DNA from: Spirosoma arboris
Lineage (GTDB): Bacteria > Bacteroidota > Bacteroidia > Cytophagales > Spirosomataceae
NCBI RefSeq assembly: GCF_009754945.1
Contig: NZ_WPIN01000001.1
Coordinates: 186,001-250,000 of the forward strand
Direction: 5' to 3'
DNA: 64,000 nt
The notes beneath the pieces were generated by a model. That model was given only the letters and a program-made list of their open reading frames with translations. It did not search any database and was not told the DNA's origin. The translations under genes and the position numbers were made by a program. Positions 45,279 to 53,748 of the stretch are shown one piece after another. Every line of letters begins with the position of its first letter. The first letter of the stretch is position 1.

Positions 45279-46241
45279 TTAGAGCAGTCTCTTGATCAAC
45301 TGTTCAACCGAAATTCCTTCGGCTTCTGCCTTAAAATTCCGGACAACACGGTGACGCAGAATTGGCAAGGCTACAGCCCGAACATCTTCAATATCGGGTG
45401 AATATTTACCCGTCAGCAATGCGTTACACTTTGCAGCCAGAATAAGCGCCTGCGATGCCCGTGGGCCAGCGCCCCATTCCAAATATTGATTGGCGTCAGA
45501 AGCGGCCATTTCGGTATTGGGACGAGTTTTATGAACGAGCTTAACGGCATATTCTACGACATTGTCTACCACTGGAACCCGGCGTACCAAGTGCTGAAAC
45601 TCACGGATTTCTTCGCCTGTAATCACCCGCTGAACTTCATATTTCAGATCAGACGTGGTACTTTTTACAATGTCGACTTCGGATTGGTAGGATGGGTAAT
45701 CCAGATAAATATTGAACATGAAGCGGTCTAATTGCGCTTCAGGCAGTGGATAGGTACCTTCCTGCTCAATAGGGTTCTGGGTAGCCAGTACGAAAAAAGG
45801 TCGTCCCAAACCGTATTTCTGACCAGCAATCGTGACCGAATATTCCTGCATGGCTTCCAGCAGAGCCGCCTGTGTTTTAGGGGGTGTCCGGTTGATTTCA
45901 TCGGCCAGGATAATATTGGCAAAAATGGGTCCTTTGATGAACTTGAAGTTGCGTTCCTGATCAAGTGTTTCTGAACCCAGAATATCCGATGGCATCAGGT
46001 CAGGTGTGAACTGAATCCGGTTGAAATCTAAATCCAGCGCTCCGGCAATCGTCTGAATCAGCAGCGTTTTGGCCAAACCAGGTACACCAACTAACAAACA
46101 GTGTCCCTGACAGAAGATCGCCGTTAGCAATAGGCGAACGGTTTCGTCCTGACCAATTACAACTTTAGAGATTTCGTTTTTGAGTTTTTGGTAAGAGTTG
46201 GTGAGGGCTTCTGCAGCCGCGACGTCTGATGAGTAAGGCAC
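45279..46241 (-). CDS. MoxR-family AAA+ ATPase
   Basis: 320 residues. Walker A GVPGLAKTLLIQ (~55), Walker B IILADEINRTPPKTQAALLEAM (cited in part), sensor region FVLATQNPIEQEGTYPLPEAQLDRF, and a C-terminal lid (EWGAGPRASQALILAAK). MoxR proteins act as chaperones that assemble or insert metal in partner proteins, usually together with a DUF58/VWA protein. Those partners are not downstream here, since the converging ABC gene follows. Confidence 0.93.
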   Translation of the reverse strand: MPYSSDVAAAEALTNSYQKLKNEISKVVIGQDETVRLLLTAIFCQGHCLLVGVPGLAKTLLIQTIAGALDLDFNRIQFTPDLMPSDILGSETLDQERNFKFIKGPIFANIILADEINRTPPKTQAALLEAMQEYSVTIAGQKYGLGRPFFVLATQNPIEQEGTYPLPEAQLDRFMFNIYLDYPSYQSEVDIVKSTTSDLKYEVQRVITGEEIREFQHLVRRVPVVDNVVEYAVKLVHKTRPNTEMAASDANQYLEWGAGPRASQALILAAKCNALLTGKYSPDIEDVRAVALPILRHRVVRNFKAEAEGISVEQLIKRLL

Positions 46242-46268
46242 AGTTTTTTAATTAAGAATGATGAAAAG

Positions 46269-46343
46269 AATGAAGAGTGAAGAATGAAAAGTGAAGAATA
46301 AAACAAAGCATTATTCTTCACTTTTCATTCTTCACTCTTCATT
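46269..46343. repeat. 33-bp perfect inverted repeat between moxR and the SurA-like gene
   Basis: Arms 46269-46301 and 46311-46343 are perfect reverse complements of a GAAGAATGAAAAGTGAAG-type purine-rich sequence; loop AACAAAGCA. It fills nearly all of the 106-base gap and ends 4 bases before the SurA-like stop codon. Confidence 0.9.
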
Positions 46344-46347
46344 AATT

Positions 46348-47727
46348 TTAATTGCCTCCTCCGCTGAGATTGGCTGCACTATTTTGAGTTGTCCCAAATA
46401 TTCGGCAACTGTGGAATTCAGGGTCAACCGTGATGTATACATCGGCAACTGACTTTTTAAACCAGTCATCAATGGCGCGGTTCTTTTTGTTCTGAAGCAC
46501 AATTGTCTGCAATTTTTCGAAATCTTTCGTAAAGTCGGCCGTATGTGGCGGAACCTTCGTCTTAAAATACAATAATCGTACCGCGCTTTTGCCGTCTTCA
46601 GTACGATACGGTAGAGGAGACGAAATCTTACCTACCTGCATTGTATCGAGCATTTGGAACATGGCGTATTCCATCGAACCGTCCATTGCCATTCGGCTAC
46701 TACCCGACTGAGGATCACGCAATAAACCACCAGCATCGGCGGTGTTTTTGTCTTCCGAATAGTCGTGAGCCGCTTTGTCGAATTTCAGCGAATCGATTTG
46801 AATAAGATTCTTAAGACTGTCTAAGTAGTGCGTTGGTCCACTCAGATCCAGGCGGTTGTAGTCGGGACGGAGCAGAATGTGCCGGGCGTGGTATTCAGCT
46901 CCGCGCGTTTCCAGCAATTGAATTAAGTGCAAACCGAAATCAGATTCTACTACATCCGACATCTCATTTGGTTTCAGTTTCAGAGCTGCGCCTTCAAAAG
47001 GAGCGACCATGACACCTCGTTTGGCAAAGCCTAAATCACCCCCTTTTTCCCCCGAACCAACGTCTTCGGAGTATTCTTTCGCCAGTTTTGCAAAATCTTC
47101 GCCTTTCTCAATCCGGTGTTTGATGTCCAGTAACCGTTGACGAAGAGCATCTTTTTGTTCTTTCGTAGGTTTAGCAAATCGAACAATCTGACCTACTTCT
47201 ACATCGGCAGGCATATACGGAAGGCTGTCTTTGGGAATTGCATCGAAGAATTTACGAACATCGCGGGGAGTCACTTTCACGTCGGTCGTAATTTTCTGCT
47301 GCATTTTCTGAACAATCTTCTGCTCTTTTACCTGTGTCCGCAGCTCGCTTTTGAGCATTTCCAGGCTTTTGCCATAGGCTTCAACGATACTTTTTTCGGA
47401 GCCGAACTGCTGCACCATGTACTGCATTCGGGAGTCAAGTTCGCTGTCTACGATTTTGTCGTCAACTACAACCGAGTCAATTTCGGCTTTGGCCAGCATC
47501 ATTTTGTTGATAACGAGACTTTCCAGCAACTGACATTTTTGCGGAGGTGTCTGATTTTGGCCAACGTAAGATTGGGTAGCTTCATCAAGATCCGAACGCA
47601 GCACATAATAATTGTCCACTTTCGCGATGATCTTGTTCAGGCTAATGCCCTGGCCCTGACCAAAGGTAGGTGCCGTCAGAAGGCAACCAACCAAAATAAA
47701 GAGCACACTGCTGATTACTTTTTTCAT
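46348..47727 (-). CDS. SurA-like periplasmic peptidyl-prolyl isomerase/chaperone
   Basis: 459 residues from ATG 47727 (a GTG 18 bases upstream is possible); signal peptide VISSVLFILVGCLLTAPTFGQ region. An N-terminal SurA-type chaperone domain (LNKIIAKVDNYYVLRSDLDE) is followed by two parvulin domains at ~170-280 (EVGQIVRFAKP ... EKGGDLGFAKRG) and ~280-390 (YHARHILLRPDYN ... ADAGGLLRDP). It helps fold outer-membrane proteins. The next parvulin gene lies 160 bases upstream in the same orientation. Confidence 0.9.
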   Translation of the reverse strand: MKKVISSVLFILVGCLLTAPTFGQGQGISLNKIIAKVDNYYVLRSDLDEATQSYVGQNQTPPQKCQLLESLVINKMMLAKAEIDSVVVDDKIVDSELDSRMQYMVQQFGSEKSIVEAYGKSLEMLKSELRTQVKEQKIVQKMQQKITTDVKVTPRDVRKFFDAIPKDSLPYMPADVEVGQIVRFAKPTKEQKDALRQRLLDIKHRIEKGEDFAKLAKEYSEDVGSGEKGGDLGFAKRGVMVAPFEGAALKLKPNEMSDVVESDFGLHLIQLLETRGAEYHARHILLRPDYNRLDLSGPTHYLDSLKNLIQIDSLKFDKAAHDYSEDKNTADAGGLLRDPQSGSSRMAMDGSMEYAMFQMLDTMQVGKISSPLPYRTEDGKSAVRLLYFKTKVPPHTADFTKDFEKLQTIVLQNKKNRAIDDWFKKSVADVYITVDPEFHSCRIFGTTQNSAANLSGGGN

Positions 47728-47805
47728 ATTGTCAAAGATACACACAGAACGACAAGCGGTTTGTGTTTTAAGAAATTTTAAATGGAATTGGGGATTGGTT
47801 CAGTA

Positions 47806-47881
47806 GGTGGAGTTAGTGAAATGAGTGTTGTGGTCAACCTAACCCCACCAATTTCTACTTCACCACTTCACTAACTCCACC
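47806..47881. repeat. Inverted repeat between the two parvulin genes
   Basis: GGTGGAGTTAGTGAA (47806-47820) pairs exactly with TTCACTAACTCCACC (47867-47881); the interior pairs only partly. It ends 6 bases before the stop codon of the upstream minus-strand gene. Confidence 0.8.
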
Positions 47882-47886
47882 AATTC

Positions 47887-50247
47887 CTACTTTACTAACT
47901 TCTGAATTTCAGCCTCGTTCACTTTTACCGGATACGTTTGCCGAAGCTGGGCAAGCCACTGTTTTTCAAGCATGGCCTGATATTCGTTGATCACTGTACC
48001 ACGCGCTTCGGCAAATGTTTTGGCACGAGGTGGTTCGATTCGGCTGATGATTATAGCAATCGCTTTGTTGTCGCGATGCAGGGTCGTTGTGCCCACTTTC
48101 CATTGGTCAATTGAATCAAGGTATGGGTTAGTTCCCTGCGCAAAAGTGCCTTCGGTAATTGATAGCGCAGGCGGCATGCCAGCGGTTACCGGATATTTGC
48201 TGTTGATCGTTTTGAGTACATCGTCCTTTGCATTGCTAAAATATTGAAAGGTCACGTTTCGCTGGGCATCTTTGGATACACCCGGTCGTGCGCCCTGATA
48301 ATCTTTTTCCATGATTCGGCTCAGAGAGATGCCATTTTTTTGTAAATAACCCACCACATTTCGAATTCGATTGGCCGAAACCGAATCGCGTTCAGTAGGG
48401 TCATGTGAACCAGTTACCTCAATAACATAGTCGGGGTTATGGCCCATCACGACCAGTATATCGAATAGCGTTTCGCGCAGATTTTGCGTTAGCGCGGTCT
48501 GGTTTTTATCAAACGAAACGGAAGCCGCCGACCGTCGAAGTTGATAGGGCGGCTTGCCACTGAGTGCACTAGTTGCCTGTTTTAGAAGGCTATCGTTTTG
48601 AGCGAGAACAAGCGTAGCAACGGCGCGTTCAGGTAGGCGATAACTGTCTTTATGTTGCTCAAAATACTGGCGCTGGCCAATCGAATCGACCATCGACCGT
48701 TCCCAGACATTCTGCTCCATTGCCTGCGACAGCAACACACCATCACGAATTTCGATCATTAACGACCGAAATTCACTTGATTTTTTGTCCAGGTTCGCTT
48801 CTTCGGTGGCAATCAGGCGATCACCCACAAATCGGTCAAATAAGCGATGCATGGCAACAACTGGCGAACCCTGTACGGGTGTTGCTGGTGGTACACTGGG
48901 TGTTGTAGCTAGTGCTGGATTTCGTGGGGGCTGTTGCCGTTGGCGGACATAGGCGAAGAAATCGTTGACTGTAGATGATTGCCCCGAAATTGTAACAATA
49001 GGCTTGTTTTGCAAGGTCGGTTCGAGCGGTTCTGTGTACCGCCATTGTCCTCGAAGCAAACTACTGTCGGCTTTCGCTAATGCATTCTCCAGGATGGATT
49101 TATCTTCCTGAACAGTATATTCTTTTCGAAGCTTATGGATGGTAGCTTGCCGCAATACTTCAGCCCGGCTATCGGTTGTAACACGCTGGTGGAGAGAAGC
49201 CGCCATCGTTGCGTAAGGCTCCAGCCCTTTGCGTTCAATAAGCTTGATAATGTGCCAGCCGTAGTTAGTTCGAACGGGTTTTGAGTAGTCACCGGGTTTG
49301 GTCAAAGTAAAAGCGGCATCTTCAAAAGCCGGAACCCAGGGGCGGTCGGGTGTAGACAATGGTAAAACGCCCCCGTTTGTTTTCGAGGTTGCATCATCAG
49401 AGATTTCGCGACAAACCAGTTCGAACGATTCTCCTTTTTGTAAACGGGCATAAGCCGCGTCAATGCGTTCCTGCGCCATTTTTTGACCTGCTTCATCGGC
49501 ACTCGGACTCATTCGGACCAGAATATGTGCCACACGAATGCGCCCCCGACTTGGCCGGCGATTGTTAACTTTTACGAGGTGATAGCCAAAACGTGTCCGG
49601 ACAGGTTGCGAAATGCCACCAACTGGCGTTGTGTAAGCCGCTGTTTCGAGTGGATAAACAACGCCAAACGCTGTGATATAGCCTAGGTTTCCACCGTTTT
49701 GTGCTGTCGCGACATCTTGTGAATGATTCGTGGCCAATTTGGCAAAATCCTCTCCAGCCAGCGCTTGCTTCCGTAGGGCAAGCGCCGTTTCGTAGGCTTT
49801 AAGCGTATCGGCGGGCAGGGCATCTTCAGAGACTGATAGCAGGATGTGCGACGCATTGACATCTTCCTGCATGCGCTGATAGGCCTCGGCTGTGAGCGAT
49901 TCAACCAGTACTTTGTCGATCAGATACGACTGCGCCAGTTGTTTCCGGTAGGTGTTCATTTCCTCCCGAAAAGCCTCCGTTGTATCGCGGCCTTCGGTTT
50001 CGGCAGCCAGTACTTTCAGTTTGAGATTTGTATAAAGGTCAAAGTATCCTTTGACATCGGTTCGTTGAGCCGAATCAGAGGATAACTGATTTTTGGTGAA
50101 CGACTGAAAGAAATCATCGGTCGTAAAGGCTTTGTTACCCAGGGTCAGAATAACTGGTTTCGGGGGCGTTTGCTGAACAACCGGTGTGGCTGTTTTACAG
50201 GCTGTTACAAGAATGGCCAGCAAAAAACCGCCTGTTAAATGGCGCAT
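47887..50247 (-). CDS. Lipoprotein foldase with two parvulin domains and an OmpA-like segment
   Basis: 786 residues; lipoprotein signal (LLAILVTACKTATP, Cys ~17). Parvulin domain 1 at ~128-235 (NASHILLSVSEDA ... QNGGNLGYITAFG), parvulin domain 2 at ~236-345 (RVAHILVRMSPSADE ... TNGGVLPLSTPD). Residues ~570-670 resemble an OmpA C-terminal domain: VSFDKNQTALTQN, YVIEVTGSHDPTERDSVSANRIR and GISLSRIMEKDYQGARPG, each in family order (cited in part). It would couple prolyl isomerisation of envelope proteins with attachment near peptidoglycan. The final ~110 residues return to a parvulin-protein type tail. Confidence 0.85.
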   Translation of the reverse strand: MRHLTGGFLLAILVTACKTATPVVQQTPPKPVILTLGNKAFTTDDFFQSFTKNQLSSDSAQRTDVKGYFDLYTNLKLKVLAAETEGRDTTEAFREEMNTYRKQLAQSYLIDKVLVESLTAEAYQRMQEDVNASHILLSVSEDALPADTLKAYETALALRKQALAGEDFAKLATNHSQDVATAQNGGNLGYITAFGVVYPLETAAYTTPVGGISQPVRTRFGYHLVKVNNRRPSRGRIRVAHILVRMSPSADEAGQKMAQERIDAAYARLQKGESFELVCREISDDATSKTNGGVLPLSTPDRPWVPAFEDAAFTLTKPGDYSKPVRTNYGWHIIKLIERKGLEPYATMAASLHQRVTTDSRAEVLRQATIHKLRKEYTVQEDKSILENALAKADSSLLRGQWRYTEPLEPTLQNKPIVTISGQSSTVNDFFAYVRQRQQPPRNPALATTPSVPPATPVQGSPVVAMHRLFDRFVGDRLIATEEANLDKKSSEFRSLMIEIRDGVLLSQAMEQNVWERSMVDSIGQRQYFEQHKDSYRLPERAVATLVLAQNDSLLKQATSALSGKPPYQLRRSAASVSFDKNQTALTQNLRETLFDILVVMGHNPDYVIEVTGSHDPTERDSVSANRIRNVVGYLQKNGISLSRIMEKDYQGARPGVSKDAQRNVTFQYFSNAKDDVLKTINSKYPVTAGMPPALSITEGTFAQGTNPYLDSIDQWKVGTTTLHRDNKAIAIIISRIEPPRAKTFAEARGTVINEYQAMLEKQWLAQLRQTYPVKVNEAEIQKLVK

Positions 50248-50340
50248 AGCGTCTAGTAAAGGTAATTTTGGACGTATTGGTAAAACAGATACAATAGAAA
50301 AAACATTCGCTCTGTATTGGGAACGAATGGGCAGAATCGC

Positions 50341-51057
50341 TTATTGGCGAACTGGTTGAATTTTAACGGTTTTCAATAGAATGTCATACTCCAGCCGATA
50401 GTCGAAGGCGTCTTTCATATTTTGCCCGGTAAACACTGCCGGGACATGGACAAGCTTTTGTTTCTTCTGACGTAAATCGGCTTCACGAAGGTCAACCGAG
50501 CTTTGCCCCAGCAAATCATCATCGTCCAGTTTGTCTACGAGTTGTAGTCCAATCCCCGAAGCAACCAACCCGGCAGACACGTATTTCAGTGGGGTCAGTA
50601 CTTCGGTAGCAGTCAATAACAACCCGATTGGAAGGGCGACTATATTATGGATTTTCTGGATCTTCGCAATCGTTTGTCTGGCCTGGATATAATCATCGAC
50701 CTCAATCAATACCACCGATGCTACAATCCGCCCATTTCGGGGGAGTGGCAAACTAATCGGTTTAGCAGGGCCGTGTTCTACTGGGCTACCTTCATTCGTC
50801 TGGCCCGTTTGCAAGTCAAGTTGTTCATCTTTCTTAAATGTCTCAACGCCCCAGCCGCCATTAACAACGGCCACCGGCTTATTTTTGGCATCGTAGCTGG
50901 TTAACGAATATGCCATCATCAATTCATCCCGCCGACTGATGGTTTCTTCCAGATTCACCGCTCGTAGCGACCGAGGTACTAATTCGGCGGTGAGTGTTGG
51001 TTGGGGAGCACAGCCGATTATCTCAACCAGGATTATCAGGATTAAAATGATTCGCAT
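50341..51057 (-). CDS. Hypothetical lipoprotein
   Basis: 238 residues. Lipoprotein signal (LILIILVEIIGCAPQ, Cys ~16). A hydrophobic stretch at ~143-175 (VALPIGLLLTATEVL ... LVASGIGLQLV) may form a membrane hairpin; the remainder is polar, with VNLEETISRRDELMMAYSL near the N-terminus. Family not recognised. It is 93 bases upstream of the parvulin lipoprotein and in the same orientation, so an envelope role is plausible but only inferred. Confidence 0.65.
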   Translation of the reverse strand: MRIILILIILVEIIGCAPQPTLTAELVPRSLRAVNLEETISRRDELMMAYSLTSYDAKNKPVAVVNGGWGVETFKKDEQLDLQTGQTNEGSPVEHGPAKPISLPLPRNGRIVASVVLIEVDDYIQARQTIAKIQKIHNIVALPIGLLLTATEVLTPLKYVSAGLVASGIGLQLVDKLDDDDLLGQSSVDLREADLRQKKQKLVHVPAVFTGQNMKDAFDYRLEYDILLKTVKIQPVRQ

Positions 51058-51085
51058 GATCTATGATTCGCGTGATTTTGTCAAT

Positions 51086-51424
51086 TCATCCGGCGACTTC
51101 TTCAACAATTGATTCGCCCGATGAATTGTCGCCACTTGTCCATTGCCAGCGTTCGTGAAGGCGGATGCGTCCATCAGGTAGCTGTTCTGGTGTGGAATGG
51201 CAACGCCCGGTCATTAGTTCGCCCTGTGTATTGACGTGCTGATAACGCATATCCAGACAATTGCTATCCAACAACTTAGCAATCAGAAAACCTTTCGCGA
51301 TACTGCCTCCGCTATACTCAGCCCACACAATCTGGCCATCCTGATGATACTGAAAAAGCGTATCGCCACTCACTTCGCCATTGCTGGTATTCGTAATCGA
51401 ACGGAAGGTTTTATTATTGTACAT
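51086..51424 (-). CDS. Small conserved protein often labelled N-acetylglutamate synthase-like
   Basis: 112 residues. The pattern TSNGEVSGDTLFQYHQDGQIVWAEYSGG, RYQHVNTQGELMTGRCHSTPE and GRIRLHERWQWTSGD (each cited in part) belongs to a widespread small family found in many phyla and commonly, but without good evidence, annotated as N-acetylglutamate synthase. It is too short for an acetyltransferase domain, so no reaction is assigned. No signal peptide. It overlaps no other gene and lies 28 bases upstream of the hypothetical lipoprotein. Confidence 0.75.
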   Translation of the reverse strand: MYNNKTFRSITNTSNGEVSGDTLFQYHQDGQIVWAEYSGGSIAKGFLIAKLLDSNCLDMRYQHVNTQGELMTGRCHSTPEQLPDGRIRLHERWQWTSGDNSSGESIVEEVAG

Positions 51425-51428
51425 TGTT

Positions 51429-51542
51429 TGAACCGGGATTTATTTGATTTAACTGAACCACATGATTTTACTAGAAATTCAACCAATTAACCTGATTTGA
51501 CAAAATCAAGAAAATCAGTTAAATCAAATAAATCCTGGTTCA
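51429..51542. repeat. 28-bp inverted repeat overlapping the agmatine deiminase stop
   Basis: Arms 51429-51456 and 51515-51542 match at 27 of 28 positions (TGAACCGGGATTTATTTG...). The right arm includes the stop codon of the deiminase gene; the left arm ends just before the 112-residue gene start. It could act as the 3' hairpin of the deiminase mRNA. Confidence 0.85.
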
Positions 51543-52583
51543 GATACTTGGTTCCTGCTGACTCAGGCAATGAAAACTGCCCAGACCCCAGACAATATCG
51601 GTGGAATCAATACCAACAATTTTACGGTCGGGAAAGCAGGTGCCGATGATGTCTAACGCTTGCTGATCTTTATCGCATCGGAATGTGGGGACAATGACCG
51701 ATCCATTCGTAATCAGAAAATTAGCATAGGAAGCAGGCAATCGTAAGCCATCGCTTTCAACAGGGTCGGGCATAGGTAGCTCGACGATGTTGAGTTGTTT
51801 GCCGTTCAAGAGCCGCATTTCTCTCAATTCCTGATGAATTTCCTGCAGGAATGGGTAATTGGCGTCGTTCGGGTTCGATTCGTAAGCGGCAATGACCGTG
51901 TCTTCGTTGACAAACCGAACGGTATCGTCAATATGGCCGTCAGTATCGTCACCAACAATGCCCTCTTCCACCCAAAGCACCTGCTGAACACCGTAATAAT
52001 CACACAGATATTGCTCGATTTGCGCCTGCGTTAAGTGAGCATTGCGGTTCTGATTGAGCAAACAGGCCCGGCTGGTCAACACGGTGCCTGCTCCATTGAA
52101 CTCCACCGAACCACCTTCCATGATAATTCCTGGCGTAACATAGTCCAGGCCTCGATAATGGGCAATTTCTACTGGAATCAGGTCGTCGCGATCATAAGGT
52201 GGATATTTTCCTCCCCAAGCGTTGTATCCCCAATTCACAATCATACGCTCTTTTTTCTCTGGATTAATCAGAAACGCTGGCCCATGATCGCGACACCACG
52301 AATCGTTGGTAGGGTGGGGCAGGAGCGTAATGCGACTCATATCGGCACCCGCAGCTAGTAATCGTAACTTGGCTGCCTGGATTACTAGCTCATTATGCGC
52401 ATTGATACATACCTGCTCACTTTCGGCAATGGCTTTGATAAAATCGATATAAGCCGGAAACATTAACTCCTGCCGCTCGTAGGTCCAGGATGCTTCTGTA
52501 TGGGGCCAACTGAGCCAGGTAGCTACGTGTGGATGCCACTCGGGAGGAAAGAAAAAGCCCTCTCGGGCTGGTATTAAAGACAT
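51540..52583 (-). CDS. aguA: Agmatine deiminase
   Basis: 347 residues, full length for the peptidyl-arginine-deiminase family. Signatures: WLSWPHTEASW at the N-terminus, NDSWCRDHGPAFL, NAWGGKYPPYDRDD, MEGGSVEFNGAGTVLTSR (Glu of the active site), DDTDGHIDDTVRFV (His) and the C-terminal catalytic Cys region GLGSFHCLSQQEP. Converts agmatine to N-carbamoylputrescine and ammonia. The usual partner, N-carbamoylputrescine amidase, is not adjacent. Confidence 0.94.
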   Translation of the reverse strand: MSLIPAREGFFFPPEWHPHVATWLSWPHTEASWTYERQELMFPAYIDFIKAIAESEQVCINAHNELVIQAAKLRLLAAGADMSRITLLPHPTNDSWCRDHGPAFLINPEKKERMIVNWGYNAWGGKYPPYDRDDLIPVEIAHYRGLDYVTPGIIMEGGSVEFNGAGTVLTSRACLLNQNRNAHLTQAQIEQYLCDYYGVQQVLWVEEGIVGDDTDGHIDDTVRFVNEDTVIAAYESNPNDANYPFLQEIHQELREMRLLNGKQLNIVELPMPDPVESDGLRLPASYANFLITNGSVIVPTFRCDKDQQALDIIGTCFPDRKIVGIDSTDIVWGLGSFHCLSQQEPSI

Positions 52584-52618
52584 GTACTATGTACGGATTA
52601 CGATTTACGAAGTAAGAA

Positions 52619-52717
52619 GGACAAGGTCTTTTGCCGCAGGATAACTACGATTTTTCTACAGGATTTTAGTCAGTAAACTATCTTGTAAAATCCAGTCGAA
52701 AAAAGACAAGCTTGTCC
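52619..52717. repeat. Imperfect inverted repeat upstream of the deiminase gene
   Basis: GGACAAG/CTTGTCC outer ends and GGATTTTA (52661-52668) with TAAAATCC (52686-52693) inside, interrupted by unpaired bases. It lies between the HAD phosphatase start side and the deiminase promoter region. Confidence 0.6.
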
Positions 52718-52760
52718 ATCATTCAATGCAAAGGTACGGCAAGTCAACAAAACTTTGTGG

Positions 52761-53447
52761 CTAAACTGGCTGAATCAACGCCGATACAGCCTCCACTGTC
52801 AGCTGCGTGAAATCGTCAACGATCAAGGACGCGCCCGTATCCACTAATTCGTTTCGGGTATGCGTCGTTGCTAAAGCAATAACCTTCATGCCTGCCCGAA
52901 TACCCGCTTCAATACCGGCAAAGGCATCCTCGAACACAACACATCGAGCTGCTTCTACACCGACTCGTGCGGCAGCCGTCAGATAAATTTCGGGATCAGG
53001 TTTGCCCTTATGAATCATGCTGGAATCGACAATCGCATCGAAATAAGGTCTCAGTGGAAGCCCATCCAATGTAAATCGAACATTGCTCTCTGGAGCTGAT
53101 GTACCCACTGCCAGCTTAACACCCTGAGCTTTTAAGGCACCCAGGAAATCCAACAGACCCGGCGCAGGCTGTAGATGTGGACGGTACAATTCACGGTAAA
53201 TCGCTTCTTTTTCCTCTGTCAGGACAATCAGCTCACCAGGTGAAATAGGGCGTTGAAATACATACGCCATTGAATCGGCGGATACTCGCCCATTGATGTT
53301 TTCAACGTATTGATCCTTCGTCAGTGGACGATTATGATGTTGAGCAAATTGCAACCAGGCATTAACATGAAAGTCAGTGTTGTCGATTAACACACCATCC
53401 ATATCGAAAAGCGCCGCCCACGAAAGGGCGGAAGATGCATCAGGCAT
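52761..53447 (-). CDS. HAD-family phosphatase (beta-phosphoglucomutase-like)
   Basis: 228 residues. Catalytic Asp pair in LFDMDGVLIDNTDFH (~14), second motif VGTSAPESN, third region with Lys in MIHKGKPDPEIYL, and fourth motif CVVFEDAFAGIEAGIRAGMKVIAL (cited in part). The cap-1 domain size fits beta-phosphoglucomutase or a sugar-phosphate phosphatase. No maltose or trehalose phosphorylase is adjacent. The 83-residue gene upstream is 13 bases away, so they are probably co-transcribed. Confidence 0.88.
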   Translation of the reverse strand: MPDASSALSWAALFDMDGVLIDNTDFHVNAWLQFAQHHNRPLTKDQYVENINGRVSADSMAYVFQRPISPGELIVLTEEKEAIYRELYRPHLQPAPGLLDFLGALKAQGVKLAVGTSAPESNVRFTLDGLPLRPYFDAIVDSSMIHKGKPDPEIYLTAAARVGVEAARCVVFEDAFAGIEAGIRAGMKVIALATTHTRNELVDTGASLIVDDFTQLTVEAVSALIQPV

Positions 53448-53460
53448 TAGAAAATAGAGT

Positions 53461-53712
53461 TTAAATTTCGCCGTCTGGATTTACTGTCGGTAAAATATCC
53501 CCGGCAAGTACAGCCGCTTCATGGAGTAGTTCTGTAGAAACTAGTTCGTCCGTTACCTCTTCAATTCGTTCATCGAATGCATCAAGGCCCTCATCGTTGG
53601 TAGCAGAAGACGCATTCATGCCTAACAGAAATCGACCCACATACAACAGATTGAGCGAAAAACGTAACTCGGGTAGGGAGCGACTGTGACGAGTGAGGAG
53701 TTCGGTTTGCAT
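53461..53712 (-). CDS. Hypothetical 83-residue protein
   Basis: Not recognised. Soluble, acidic in its second half (ATNDEGLDAFDERIEEVTDELV), no signal peptide or membrane helix. It sits between the DUF1080 gene (36 bases away) and the HAD gene (13 bases away) in one orientation, which supports translation. No function is proposed. Confidence 0.55.
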   Translation of the reverse strand: MQTELLTRHSRSLPELRFSLNLLYVGRFLLGMNASSATNDEGLDAFDERIEEVTDELVSTELLHEAAVLAGDILPTVNPDGEI

Positions 53713-53748
53713 AATAGTTACGTAACATGGACAGGATGTACACGCTAC

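Noticed and set aside
47137-47781. 214-residue plus-strand open frame opposite the SurA-like gene
   Set aside because: The minus-strand frame carries parvulin motifs and a signal peptide. The plus frame is Phe/His-rich, as expected from an antisense reading, and matches nothing.
51086-51424. True N-acetylglutamate synthase
   Set aside because: The family name is common in databases but the protein is far too short for an acetyltransferase domain and no arginine genes are near.
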